Source: an uncultured Selenomonadales bacterium (GTDB lineage Bacteria; Bacillota_C; Negativicutes; Selenomonadales; Selenomonadaceae). From it: a stretch of 5,235 nt of DNA. The stretch covers positions 1 to 5,235 of the forward strand of contig CAMJNB010000129.1 in assembly GCA_946407175.1 (NCBI GenBank). The letters run 5' to 3'. A program made the translations under genes and the position numbers. Numbering within the stretch: position 1 is the first letter of the stretch; each line of letters begins with the position of its first letter. The notes beneath the pieces were generated by a model that saw only the letters and a program-made list of their open reading frames with translations, had not been told where the DNA came from and made no database searches. Shown piece by piece: positions 1 to 4,071 of this stretch.

Positions 1-82
1 GCGGCGTTTACGTGATTTGCACCATTTCAAATTTTAAGTTATTCAACACGCCCTAGTAGCTACAAGCTAACCGCTAAAAACT

Positions 83-118
83 AAAAAGCCGCAGGATAAA
101 CTCCCGCGACTCTTTTTT
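83..118 (-). terminator. Rho-independent terminator of the TAXI binding-protein gene
   Basis: Read on the minus strand, GTCGCGGGA (complement of 102-110) pairs over all nine positions, with two G-U wobbles, with TCCTGCGGC (complement of 88-96) around the five-base loop GTTTA. The stem gains one A-U pair from 87/111, and a run of U follows (A tract at 83-87 on the plus strand). It lies about 50 bases past the stop codon of the leftward gene. On the plus strand the two wobbles become C-A mismatches, so a rightward terminator using the T tract at 113-118 would be weaker. It therefore mainly serves the leftward gene and closes that transcript. Confidence 0.85.
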
Positions 119-158
119 ATTTCAAGATAAATTTATTCTGACTTAACGCCGATTGAAA

Positions 159-1154
159 TTATTTTACCGGATTTTCGTATTCGTCAAAGAATTTTTTGGC
201 GCCGCCGTTAATCTCAATCGTCATACCTTCCACAGCCTGCTTTTCACTCAAGCCGGCAAATGCGGGATGCGCCGCTTTCAATTCGTTAAGGTGCGTGTAA
301 ATCGTCTTGGTAATTTGGTAGCCGAGATCGTCATTAATTCTGCTGTTGCAGACCAAAAGCGCCATAACCGAAACAGTTTGAACGTCCTCATCCAAATTGG
401 TGTACGTGCCTTTAGGAATGGTGATTCTCTTGTAGAAGGGATATTTTTCGGAAAGAGCTTTGAAATGTTCGTCGTCAATGCCGAGAATGCGAATGGGTTC
501 TTGTGTGGCAACGTCTTGAACTGCGGCAGTAGGAGCACCTGCGGTCAAAAATGCGGCGTCAATCGTTTTATCTTTTAATGCCTTTGCACCGGCAGAGAAT
601 GAAAGGTACTGCGGCTGAATGTCATCATAAGTCAAGCCGTACGCGGCAAGAATTTGGCGTGCATTAGCCTCAACGCCGCTACCTTCTGCACCGACTGAAA
701 CTTTTTTGCCTTTAAGGTCAGCGATTGACTTAATGCCGGAAGATTGGAAAGTTACGCATTGACAACTTTCGGGGTAAAGTGTAGCAAGACCTCTAAGCGT
801 TTCAAATTTATATTTATTTTCATCTTTAAACATTTCTGTGCCGTTTAAAGCGTAATTGGCGATATCATTTTGTACAATGGCAAATTCAACGGTCTCGTCT
901 TTAAGCAGGTTAATGTTTGCAATGGAGCCGCTGGTAGCTTGAACGCTTGAATGCATATTCTTAATGTCTTTGTTTAAAAGCTCGCTGATTGCGCCACCGA
1001 TAGGATAATAAGTTCCTGAAGTATTACCGGTTGCCATGTGCAAAAATTGTTCCTGCGATTCTTTGGAATTACCGCCGGCGCCGCAACCTGTTAAAAATAC
1101 CGCCATGCACAGCACCGCAACTGCCGCAAAAATACTTTTAAAATATTTATACAT
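159..1154 (-). CDS. TAXI-family TRAP transporter solute-binding lipoprotein
   Basis: This 331-residue protein is an extracytoplasmic substrate-binding subunit of the TAXI type (TRAP-associated extracytoplasmic immunogenic), which delivers ligands, often dicarboxylates or glutamate-like compounds, to a sodium-driven TRAP permease. The N-terminus is a lipoprotein signal: K3/K6, a hydrophobic core at about 8-22, then the lipobox L21-T22-G23-C24, so C24 should be lipidated. The family signature TGNTSGTYYPIGG is at 42-54. QNDIANYA, a GSGVEANARQIL block and FLTAGAPTAAVQ follow in the usual order. The length is normal for the family. The start is fixed by the signal peptide, but I see no convincing Shine-Dalgarno site before it. 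The gene is followed by a terminator and no TRAP membrane gene (4TM/12TM fusion) lies on either side in the window, so its permease is encoded elsewhere or the protein acts alone. The ligand cannot be read from the sequence. Confidence 0.93.
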   Translation of the reverse strand: MYKYFKSIFAAVAVLCMAVFLTGCGAGGNSKESQEQFLHMATGNTSGTYYPIGGAISELLNKDIKNMHSSVQATSGSIANINLLKDETVEFAIVQNDIANYALNGTEMFKDENKYKFETLRGLATLYPESCQCVTFQSSGIKSIADLKGKKVSVGAEGSGVEANARQILAAYGLTYDDIQPQYLSFSAGAKALKDKTIDAAFLTAGAPTAAVQDVATQEPIRILGIDDEHFKALSEKYPFYKRITIPKGTYTNLDEDVQTVSVMALLVCNSRINDDLGYQITKTIYTHLNELKAAHPAFAGLSEKQAVEGMTIEINGGAKKFFDEYENPVK

Positions 1155-1173
1155 GATGTGATACCGTTACCGA

Positions 1174-1269
1174 GTATTTGTAAAGTTTATGTTAATCCGG
1201 TAAGTTTTATGTTAGTTTAGTAACACGTTTAATCTTAGGTTTAAGAGTAGGATAACCGCTTACAAATAC
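1174..1269. repeat. Repeat cluster upstream of the TAXI gene (inverted 10-mers and tandem 20-mers)
   Basis: GTATTTGTAA at 1174-1183 is matched by its exact inverse complement TTACAAATAC at 1260-1269. Between the arms are two adjacent 20-base units (1181-1200 and 1201-1220) that agree at 14 of 20 positions and share TTTATGTTA. They lie 20-115 bases upstream of the TAXI start codon, in what would be its 5' leader or promoter region. The paired arms and the two-turn spacing of the tandem units suggest binding sites for a regulator, but no known operator is recognised. Confidence 0.5.
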
Positions 1270-1288
1270 CGATAAATTTTTTCCTTTC

Positions 1289-1317
1289 GTGATATTTGAC
1301 AGAAAAAATAAACTCAA
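1289..1317 (-). promoter_or_regulatory. Possible sigma-70-type promoter for the TAXI gene
   Basis: On the minus strand TTGAGT (complement of 1312-1317) is followed after 17 bases by TATCAC (complement of 1289-1294). Each hexamer matches the vegetative consensus at four of six positions. The start point would be near 1281, giving a leader of about 125 bases that carries the repeat cluster described for 1174-1269. The region is AT-rich and chance matches are common, so this is only the best candidate seen. Confidence 0.3.
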
Positions 1318-1322
1318 TCTGC

Positions 1323-1354
1323 AAACAAAAAATTAACAAAATTATTTTTTGTTT
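1323..1354. promoter_or_regulatory. Perfect AT-rich inverted repeat in the divergent intergenic region
   Basis: AAACAAAAAAT at 1323-1333 and its exact inverse complement ATTTTTTGTTT at 1344-1354 flank a ten-base spacer. The eleven-base arms are perfect. There is no GC in the stem apart from one pair, so it is a poor terminator. A protein-binding operator or DNA cruciform between the divergent genes is more plausible. The right arm overlaps a weak possible rightward promoter (TTGTTT at 1349-1354, 18 bases, TATAAA at 1373-1378). Confidence 0.45.
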
Positions 1355-1403
1355 AACAGACTACGTGACGGCTATAAATTCACCTCCGCCTAAATGCATT
1401 TTT

Positions 1404-1442
1404 GAAGTGATTGTGACGTTGCCGAGAGTTGCCGAATAACGG
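1404..1442 (+). repeat. Repeat unit, copy 1: GAAGTGATT plus hairpin with loop AGAGTTGCCGAA
   Basis: GAAGTGATT (1404-1412) is followed by a small hairpin, CGTTG (1417-1421) with TAACG (1437-1441, including a G-U pair), that encloses the loop segment ending AGAGTTGCCGAA. The same two sequence blocks recur at 1629-1682. Over 1426-1442 against 1660-1676 the match is GAGTTGCCGAANNACGG, 15 of 17 bases. GTTGCCGA itself occurs twice here, ten bases apart (1418-1425 and 1428-1435). It may be a small interspersed repeat or a structured RNA motif. I do not recognise the family. Confidence 0.5.
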
Positions 1443-1450
1443 TTTTATTG

Positions 1451-1466
1451 CGTGAATTTTATCAGT
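1451..1466. promoter_or_regulatory. Weak CRP/FNR-like half-site pair
   Basis: CGTGA (1451-1455), six bases, then TCAGT (1462-1466) resembles the CRP consensus TGTGA-N6-TCACA at four plus three positions. It lies about 155 bases upstream of the predicted start of the ulaG transcript, which is far for direct activation. It is listed because E. coli ula genes are CRP-controlled; here it may be chance. Confidence 0.15.
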
Positions 1467-1502
1467 TTAACCCTACCTAGTCAAGAAAGGAATATTCTGT
1501 AA

Positions 1503-1560
1503 AATGATAGTTATTATTAATGATAGCGCGAATTTTCATGAAAAATTTTCTTCCGAAAAT
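1503..1560. promoter_or_regulatory. Operator-like cluster upstream of the ulaG promoter
   Basis: Three symmetric or repeated elements are packed together. AATGATAG occurs at 1503-1510 and again at 1519-1526 (16-base period). TTTTCATGAAAA at 1533-1544 is a perfect twelve-base palindrome. ATTTTC (1545-1550) and GAAAAT (1555-1560) form an inverted repeat with a four-base spacer. The cluster ends 24 bases before the -35 hexamer of the strong rightward promoter, which is a normal place for activator or repressor binding. The DeoR-type protein encoded at 3258-4034 is a reasonable candidate binder, by inference only. Confidence 0.45.
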
Positions 1561-1584
1561 CACATAAAACTAACAAATAAGACG

Positions 1585-1613
1585 TTGACTTTACGTGAAA
1601 GACAGTTTATAAT
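1585..1613 (+). promoter_or_regulatory. Strong sigma-70-type promoter driving the ulaG leader
   Basis: TTGACT (1585-1590, five of six consensus bases) is followed by exactly 17 bases and the perfect -10 hexamer TATAAT (1608-1613). This is the best promoter in the window by far. Transcription would begin near 1620 and run rightward through the structured non-coding region into ulaG at 2027, giving a leader of about 400 nt. No competing gene start lies between, so ulaG, or a separate small RNA ending in the leader, is the expected product. Confidence 0.75.
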
Positions 1614-1628
1614 TTTCTGAAATAAATC

Positions 1629-1682
1629 GAAGTGATTTTTATGGTGAACAGCCGTTTAAGAGTTGCCGAAAGACGGGGTTCA
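1629..1682 (+). repeat. Repeat unit, copy 2, within the ulaG leader; long hairpin
   Basis: This is the second copy of the GAAGTGATT (1629-1637) plus GAGTTGCCGAA (1660-1670) unit. It can fold into a longer hairpin than copy 1. TGAAC (1645-1649) pairs with GTTCA (1678-1682), and CCGTTT (1652-1657) pairs with AGACGG (1671-1676, one G-U). A small internal loop separates the two stems and the top loop carries AGAGTTGCCGAA. The top-loop sequence is kept between copies while the stem sequences differ but still pair. It lies just downstream of the predicted transcription start, so it would be in the leader RNA. Confidence 0.5.
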
Positions 1683-1689
1683 GCAAAAA

Positions 1690-1733
1690 GCGCCGAGAAG
1701 CCCCCGCCGCTATCGCGTGGGGAGGAAAGGCGC
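1690..1733 (+). ncRNA. GC-rich two-part hairpin with purine internal loop in the ulaG leader
   Basis: The outer stem GCGCC (1690-1694) pairs with GGCGC (1729-1733). The inner stem CCCC (1701-1704) pairs with GGGG (1719-1722) and continues, past one bulged T, as CGC (1705-1707) with GCG (1715-1717) around a seven-base loop. The internal loop is six bases on each side and purine only (GAGAAG opposite AGGAAA), a layout suited to sheared G-A pairs. The inner part, GAAGCCCCC...GGGGAGGA, also resembles the right-end hairpin of many IS200/IS605-family elements, so this may be a second transposon-end remnant rather than a riboswitch. No tract of U follows closely, so it is not a plain terminator. Confidence 0.45.
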
Positions 1734-1793
1734 CAAATTCTCTCTTGATTTTTTATAGTAGTTCGTTATATTTCGGTTATCGGGCAAACGGTT

Positions 1794-1822
1794 GTGGCGT
1801 AAGCTTTAAGGCACCCGACTTT
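1794..1822 (+). repeat. Partial extra copy of the tnpB tail / right-end sequence
   Basis: GTGGCGTAAGCT at 1794-1805 is repeated exactly at 1887-1898, and CCCGACTTT at 1814-1822 recurs at 1910-1918. In both copies the first block reads as the end of a reading frame: VVA-stop (1791-1802) here and AVA-stop (1884-1895) there, in the same frame 93 bases apart. The first copy lacks the closing GTGGGG arm of the right-end hairpin and runs straight into the second tnpB fragment. This is best explained as two tandem or nested remnants of the same type of element, or a partial duplication. Confidence 0.55.
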
Positions 1823-1936
1823 GTCGAAAGACATCAATGCTGCAAGTAGAAATATTTGCAGGGCTGAAGTCAACCAGCCGAACGCGGTGGCGTAAGCTAA
1901 CTGCAAGTTCCCGACTTTATGCGTGGGGTAGTTGAC
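1823..1936 (+). ncRNA. Orphan omega-RNA-like scaffold (IS200/IS605 right end)
   Basis: In IS200/IS605 elements the 3' end of tnpB and the right end are transcribed as the omega-RNA that guides TnpB. Here the paired structure is visible. TGTC/GACA (1822-1833) is capped by GAAA. CTGCAAGTA (1840-1848) pairs over nine positions with TATTTGCAG (1853-1861), again around GAAA. GGCT (1862-1865) pairs with AGCC (1876-1879). The loop bases GTCAAC (1869-1874) are exactly complementary to GTTGAC (1930-1935) at the end, a possible pseudoknot. CCCGAC (1910-1915) faces GTGGGG (1923-1928) with one mismatch, the usual right-end hairpin. In a functional element the guide would begin just after about 1936. The helices appear intact although the nuclease gene is gone. 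The RNA boundaries are approximate. Confidence 0.55.
1827..1895 (+). pseudogene. tnpB: C-terminal remnant of an IS200/IS605-family TnpB
   Basis: The frame from 1827 reads K-DINAASRNI, then 12 more residues ending NQPNAVA and a TAA stop (1893-1895). The D-x-NAA-x-NI string matches the end of TnpB proteins, where the last RuvC catalytic aspartate lies in a DRDxNAAxNI motif. Everything upstream of that motif, including the rest of the RuvC domain and the zinc-finger cysteines, is missing, and an in-frame stop lies at 1800-1802. The sequence just beyond the stop is a typical right end, which supports the assignment. Such a fragment cannot make a nuclease. The identification rests on the short motif plus context. 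Confidence 0.65.
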
Positions 1937-1955
1937 CGGTTTAAAAGGGAGGATT

Positions 1956-1983
1956 GTCCGCAAAAAGGAGGGGTATTGCGGGC
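1956..1983 (+). promoter_or_regulatory. Hairpin presenting a Shine-Dalgarno-like loop upstream of ulaG
   Basis: GTCCGCAA (1956-1963) pairs over eight positions, one of them U-G, with TTGCGGGC (1976-1983). The twelve-base loop contains AGGAGGGG (1966-1973), which is a better Shine-Dalgarno sequence than the one used by ulaG. It lies 43 bases before the ulaG start and has no ATG, GTG or TTG at normal distance. It could be a ribosome standby or protein-binding site in the leader, or chance. Confidence 0.35.
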
Positions 1984-2011
1984 AGGATTAAAGAAGTGAT
2001 TATTTTTTGTG

Positions 2012-2019
2012 AAAGGGGA
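2012..2019 (+). promoter_or_regulatory. Ribosome binding site deciding the ulaG start
   Basis: AAAGGGGA ends eight bases before ATG 2027. A GTG at 2009 is in frame but would lie upstream of this site and add six residues absent from known UlaG proteins. ATG 2027 gives the MSKV N-terminus that E. coli UlaG also has. Confidence 0.8.
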
Positions 2020-2026
2020 AATTTGG

Positions 2027-3127
2027 ATGAGTAAAGTTTCTGAAATGACTCGTGAAAAATGGATAATGAGCACGTTCCCGGAATGGGGTACATGGCTTGT
2101 AGAAGACATTGAAAATGCAGTTGTTCCGGAAGGTCAAGTGGCAATGTGGTGGCTCGGTTGTACCGGTATTTGGTTTAAAACTCCCGGCGGCGCTAACATT
2201 ACGATAGACCTTTGGTGCGGAAACGGCAAACGTACGCACGGCGACGGCAAAATGAAAGTCGGTCACCAAATGGCGAATATGTGCGGCTGCCGCAACATGC
2301 AACCCAATCTGCGCAATGTTCCTTTCGTAATTGATCCTTTCGCCTTCAAGCAGGTTGACGCGGTACTTGCTACTCACTATCACCAAGACCATATGTCGGC
2401 AGAATGGGCGGCGCACGTCATTAACAGCGGCATGACTACCATTGAAAACGGAAAAGAAATTCCCGTACCCTTCATCGGACCGAAAAAATCCATTGAAACA
2501 TGGGTAAAATGGGGCGTACCGATAGAGCGTTGCCGCGAAGTTAAACCTGGCGACAGCTTTAAAATTAAAGATATTGAAATTATTTGTCTTGACAGTTTCG
2601 ATCGTACCTGTATCGTTACTACTGATTCGACGGGTCCCGATCGCGAAGAATTAACGGGGAAATGCCCGACGGATATGGACGAAAAAGCCGTAAACTATCT
2701 CTTAAAGACACCCGGCGGCAATATCTACCATTCCGGCGATTCGCACTTCTCCATTTATTTTGCGAAACACGGCAAGGATTACGACATTGACGTTGCATTC
2801 GGTTCATTCGGCGAAAACCCCATCGGCATGCAGGATAAAATGACTTCAATCGACGTACTTCGCATGGCGGAAAATCTGCAGTGCAAAGTTGTCATTCCGA
2901 TTCACTGGGACGTTTGGACGAACTTCCAAGCAGACTGCGAAGAAATTAAACTGCTCTATGATTTCAAGAAGGACAGAAACGAATACAAATTCCACCCCTT
3001 CTTCTGGCAAGTCGGCGGCAAGTACACCTATCCTCAAGATAAGGACAAAATTTATTACCACCACCAGAGAGGATTCGAGGATTGCTTTGAGCATCCGCAG
3101 AATATACCGTTCCGCTCCTGCTTGTAA
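2027..3127 (+). CDS. ulaG: L-ascorbate-6-phosphate lactonase UlaG
   Basis: UlaG is a cytosolic metallo-beta-lactamase-fold enzyme that hydrolyses L-ascorbate-6-phosphate, the product of PTS uptake, to 3-keto-L-gulonate-6-phosphate. The 366-residue product follows E. coli UlaG (354 residues, as I recall it) nearly end to end: MSKV and STFPEWG near the start, MWWLGCTGIW at 40-49, GHQM, PFVIDPFA, YHSGDSH, GENPIGMQDKMTS and the C-terminal RGFEDCF. The metal-binding HxHxDH motif is complete: H117, H119, D121, H122. Two short insertions explain the extra length, one before VPFIGPKK and one before CPTDMDEKAVNYL. Compared with my recollection of the E. coli protein, the residue after H117 is Tyr instead of Asp and the second His of IPxHHDxW is Trp (IPIHWDVW). 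It is the first gene of a rightward ula cluster, after a long structured leader, and is followed by a tandem duplication over its stop codon. Confidence 0.95.
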   Translation: MSKVSEMTREKWIMSTFPEWGTWLVEDIENAVVPEGQVAMWWLGCTGIWFKTPGGANITIDLWCGNGKRTHGDGKMKVGHQMANMCGCRNMQPNLRNVPFVIDPFAFKQVDAVLATHYHQDHMSAEWAAHVINSGMTTIENGKEIPVPFIGPKKSIETWVKWGVPIERCREVKPGDSFKIKDIEIICLDSFDRTCIVTTDSTGPDREELTGKCPTDMDEKAVNYLLKTPGGNIYHSGDSHFSIYFAKHGKDYDIDVAFGSFGENPIGMQDKMTSIDVLRMAENLQCKVVIPIHWDVWTNFQADCEEIKLLYDFKKDRNEYKFHPFFWQVGGKYTYPQDKDKIYYHHQRGFEDCFEHPQNIPFRSCL

Positions 3128-3158
3128 TAATGTTTTAATTGCTTGTAATAACGTTTTA
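3119..3158 (+). repeat. 21-base tandem repeat spanning the ulaG stop codon
   Basis: TGCTTGTAATAAYGTTTTA occurs at 3119-3137 and again at 3140-3158 with one difference and a 21-base period. The first copy contains the last codons and the stop of ulaG (TGC TTG TAA TAA). Because 21 is a multiple of three, the second copy puts TAA TAA in the same frame again, giving four in-frame stops. It looks like a recent slippage duplication. Confidence 0.75.
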
Positions 3159-3175
3159 GGCTTTTGTTTTGATAA

Positions 3176-3228
3176 TTATTTACGCAATTTGCGGACGGCA
3201 TAATCTGCGCGACACAAACTAAGCTTAG
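3176..3228 (+). promoter_or_regulatory. Possible promoter and palindrome ahead of the DeoR-type gene
   Basis: The 130-base gap after ulaG has no clear terminator. It contains CATAAT (3199-3204, five of six to the -10 consensus) with only a poor -35 (TTATTT) 17 bases upstream, and a perfect ten-base palindrome CTAAGCTTAG at 3219-3228, 30 bases before the next gene. The palindrome could be an operator for autoregulation. The regulator gene could be read from here, from the upstream promoter, or from both. Confidence 0.25.
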
Positions 3229-3257
3229 AAAAATTCAGTGTTAAACGGTAAAATGCC

Positions 3258-4034
3258 ATGAAAAATAATCAGTCAACGATACAAAAGCGTCGAGAAGATA
3301 TTCTGCAAATGCTTGCGGAAAAAGGCGGAGCTACTATTCGAGATATTGCAAAACTGTACAAAGTTTCGGAAATGACTGTTCGGCGCGATTTACAGCTTAT
3401 GGAAGATCGCCGGTTAGTCTATCGCACTCACGGCGGAGTAGTTTCGTGGGGAAATATTCACGGAACTACTCTGTTCAATGAGGCGATTATGAAATGGCGT
3501 GATTTAATATCAAGATATGCGGCAAGGTACATTGAAGACGGTGATTCGCTTTTCATTAACGGCAGTAGAATTGCACTAAATATGCTGAAGTACGTGGATA
3601 ATAAAAAAGTCTTCGTCTACACGAACAACGGCTGGGCAATAGGTGAAAAATATTCGGACGGCATTACGGTTTGTCTGACCGGCGGAGAAATGAGAAACCG
3701 CGTTATGATAGGTGATTATGTAATGAGGAATCTCCTTTCCGTGACGGTTGAAAAAATTTTTATCGGTTGCGCGGCAGTTTATGACGACGGCGAATTTCGG
3801 TACGATATCCCTACGGAAATCGGCATAAACGAATCAATGATAAGCAGGACGAAAAGCGATAAAGTCTACGTTTTGGCTGACCATACCAAATTGCAAAAAC
3901 GCGTTGACAGAGAAAATTCTTACGGTAGCAGCAGGTACGAAAAGAAAATTGTATTGGTAACGGATGAAGAGGCAGACAAAACAATTTTGGAAAGTCTAAG
4001 AAAACACGGAATAGAAATTGTTATAGCTTCGTAG
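3258..4034 (+). CDS. DeoR-family transcriptional regulator, probable regulator of the ula locus
   Basis: The 258-residue protein has the two-part DeoR plan. The N-terminal winged helix-turn-helix (about 10-60) contains the family signature ATIRDIAKLYKVSEMTVRRDLQLMED and ends in the wing RTHGG. A DeoRC sugar-phosphate sensor domain of the ISOCOT type (about 80-235) has NGSRIALNML, TNNGWAIGEKY, TGGEMRN, the FIGCAAV segment and VLADHTKLQ. The length is normal (E. coli UlaR is about 250). DeoR proteins usually repress nearby sugar operons and are released by a phosphorylated intermediate. Its position between ulaG and the PTS genes suggests an UlaR-like role sensing L-ascorbate-6-phosphate, but similarity in the effector domain is only family-level, so I leave the symbol empty. 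The Shine-Dalgarno site is poor (ACGGTAAAA before ATG), suggesting low expression, as is usual for a regulator. Confidence 0.88.
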   Translation: MKNNQSTIQKRREDILQMLAEKGGATIRDIAKLYKVSEMTVRRDLQLMEDRRLVYRTHGGVVSWGNIHGTTLFNEAIMKWRDLISRYAARYIEDGDSLFINGSRIALNMLKYVDNKKVFVYTNNGWAIGEKYSDGITVCLTGGEMRNRVMIGDYVMRNLLSVTVEKIFIGCAAVYDDGEFRYDIPTEIGINESMISRTKSDKVYVLADHTKLQKRVDRENSYGSSRYEKKIVLVTDEEADKTILESLRKHGIEIVIAS

Positions 4035-4071
4035 CAGTAAAAATCTAAAAAGAAGAGAGGGAATTAATTTA

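Noticed and set aside
1..54. Short open frame at the left edge (position 3 to a TAG at 52-54) that could be the C-terminus of a rightward gene.
   Set aside because: Only 17 codons with no recognisable motif; all edge frames give short open stretches, so nothing supports it.
1296..1325. TTGACA hexamer at 1296-1301 as a rightward -35 box.
   Set aside because: No acceptable -10 hexamer lies 16-18 bases downstream.
1379..1388. Good minus-strand Shine-Dalgarno-like sequence GGAGGTGA.
   Set aside because: No ATG, GTG or TTG opens a frame at proper spacing; the frame from the ATA that follows stops after four codons.
1641..1748. Open frame beginning ATG GTG at 1641 and ending TGA at 1746-1748 (35 codons).
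   Set aside because: No Shine-Dalgarno site, low-complexity basic peptide, and the DNA is better explained by the two hairpins at 1645-1682 and 1690-1733.
1737..1755. T-rich stretch after the GC-rich hairpin as a terminator.
   Set aside because: The T run starts about 16 bases after the stem, too far for rho-independent termination.
1613..1860. Longer open frame through the leader (about 80 codons, contains REAPAIAWGG).
   Set aside because: It has no usable start codon and crosses the transposon remnant out of the tnpB frame; the peptide has no family features I recognise.
1996..2034. Twelve-codon frame from GTG 1996 overlapping the ulaG start, as a possible coupled leader peptide.
   Set aside because: Too short, weak start context, and no amino-acid pattern suggesting attenuation.
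1766..2416. Several minus-strand open frames across the leader and the 5' half of ulaG.
   Set aside because: They are antisense shadows of the structured leader and of ulaG, with no domain signatures or ribosome sites.
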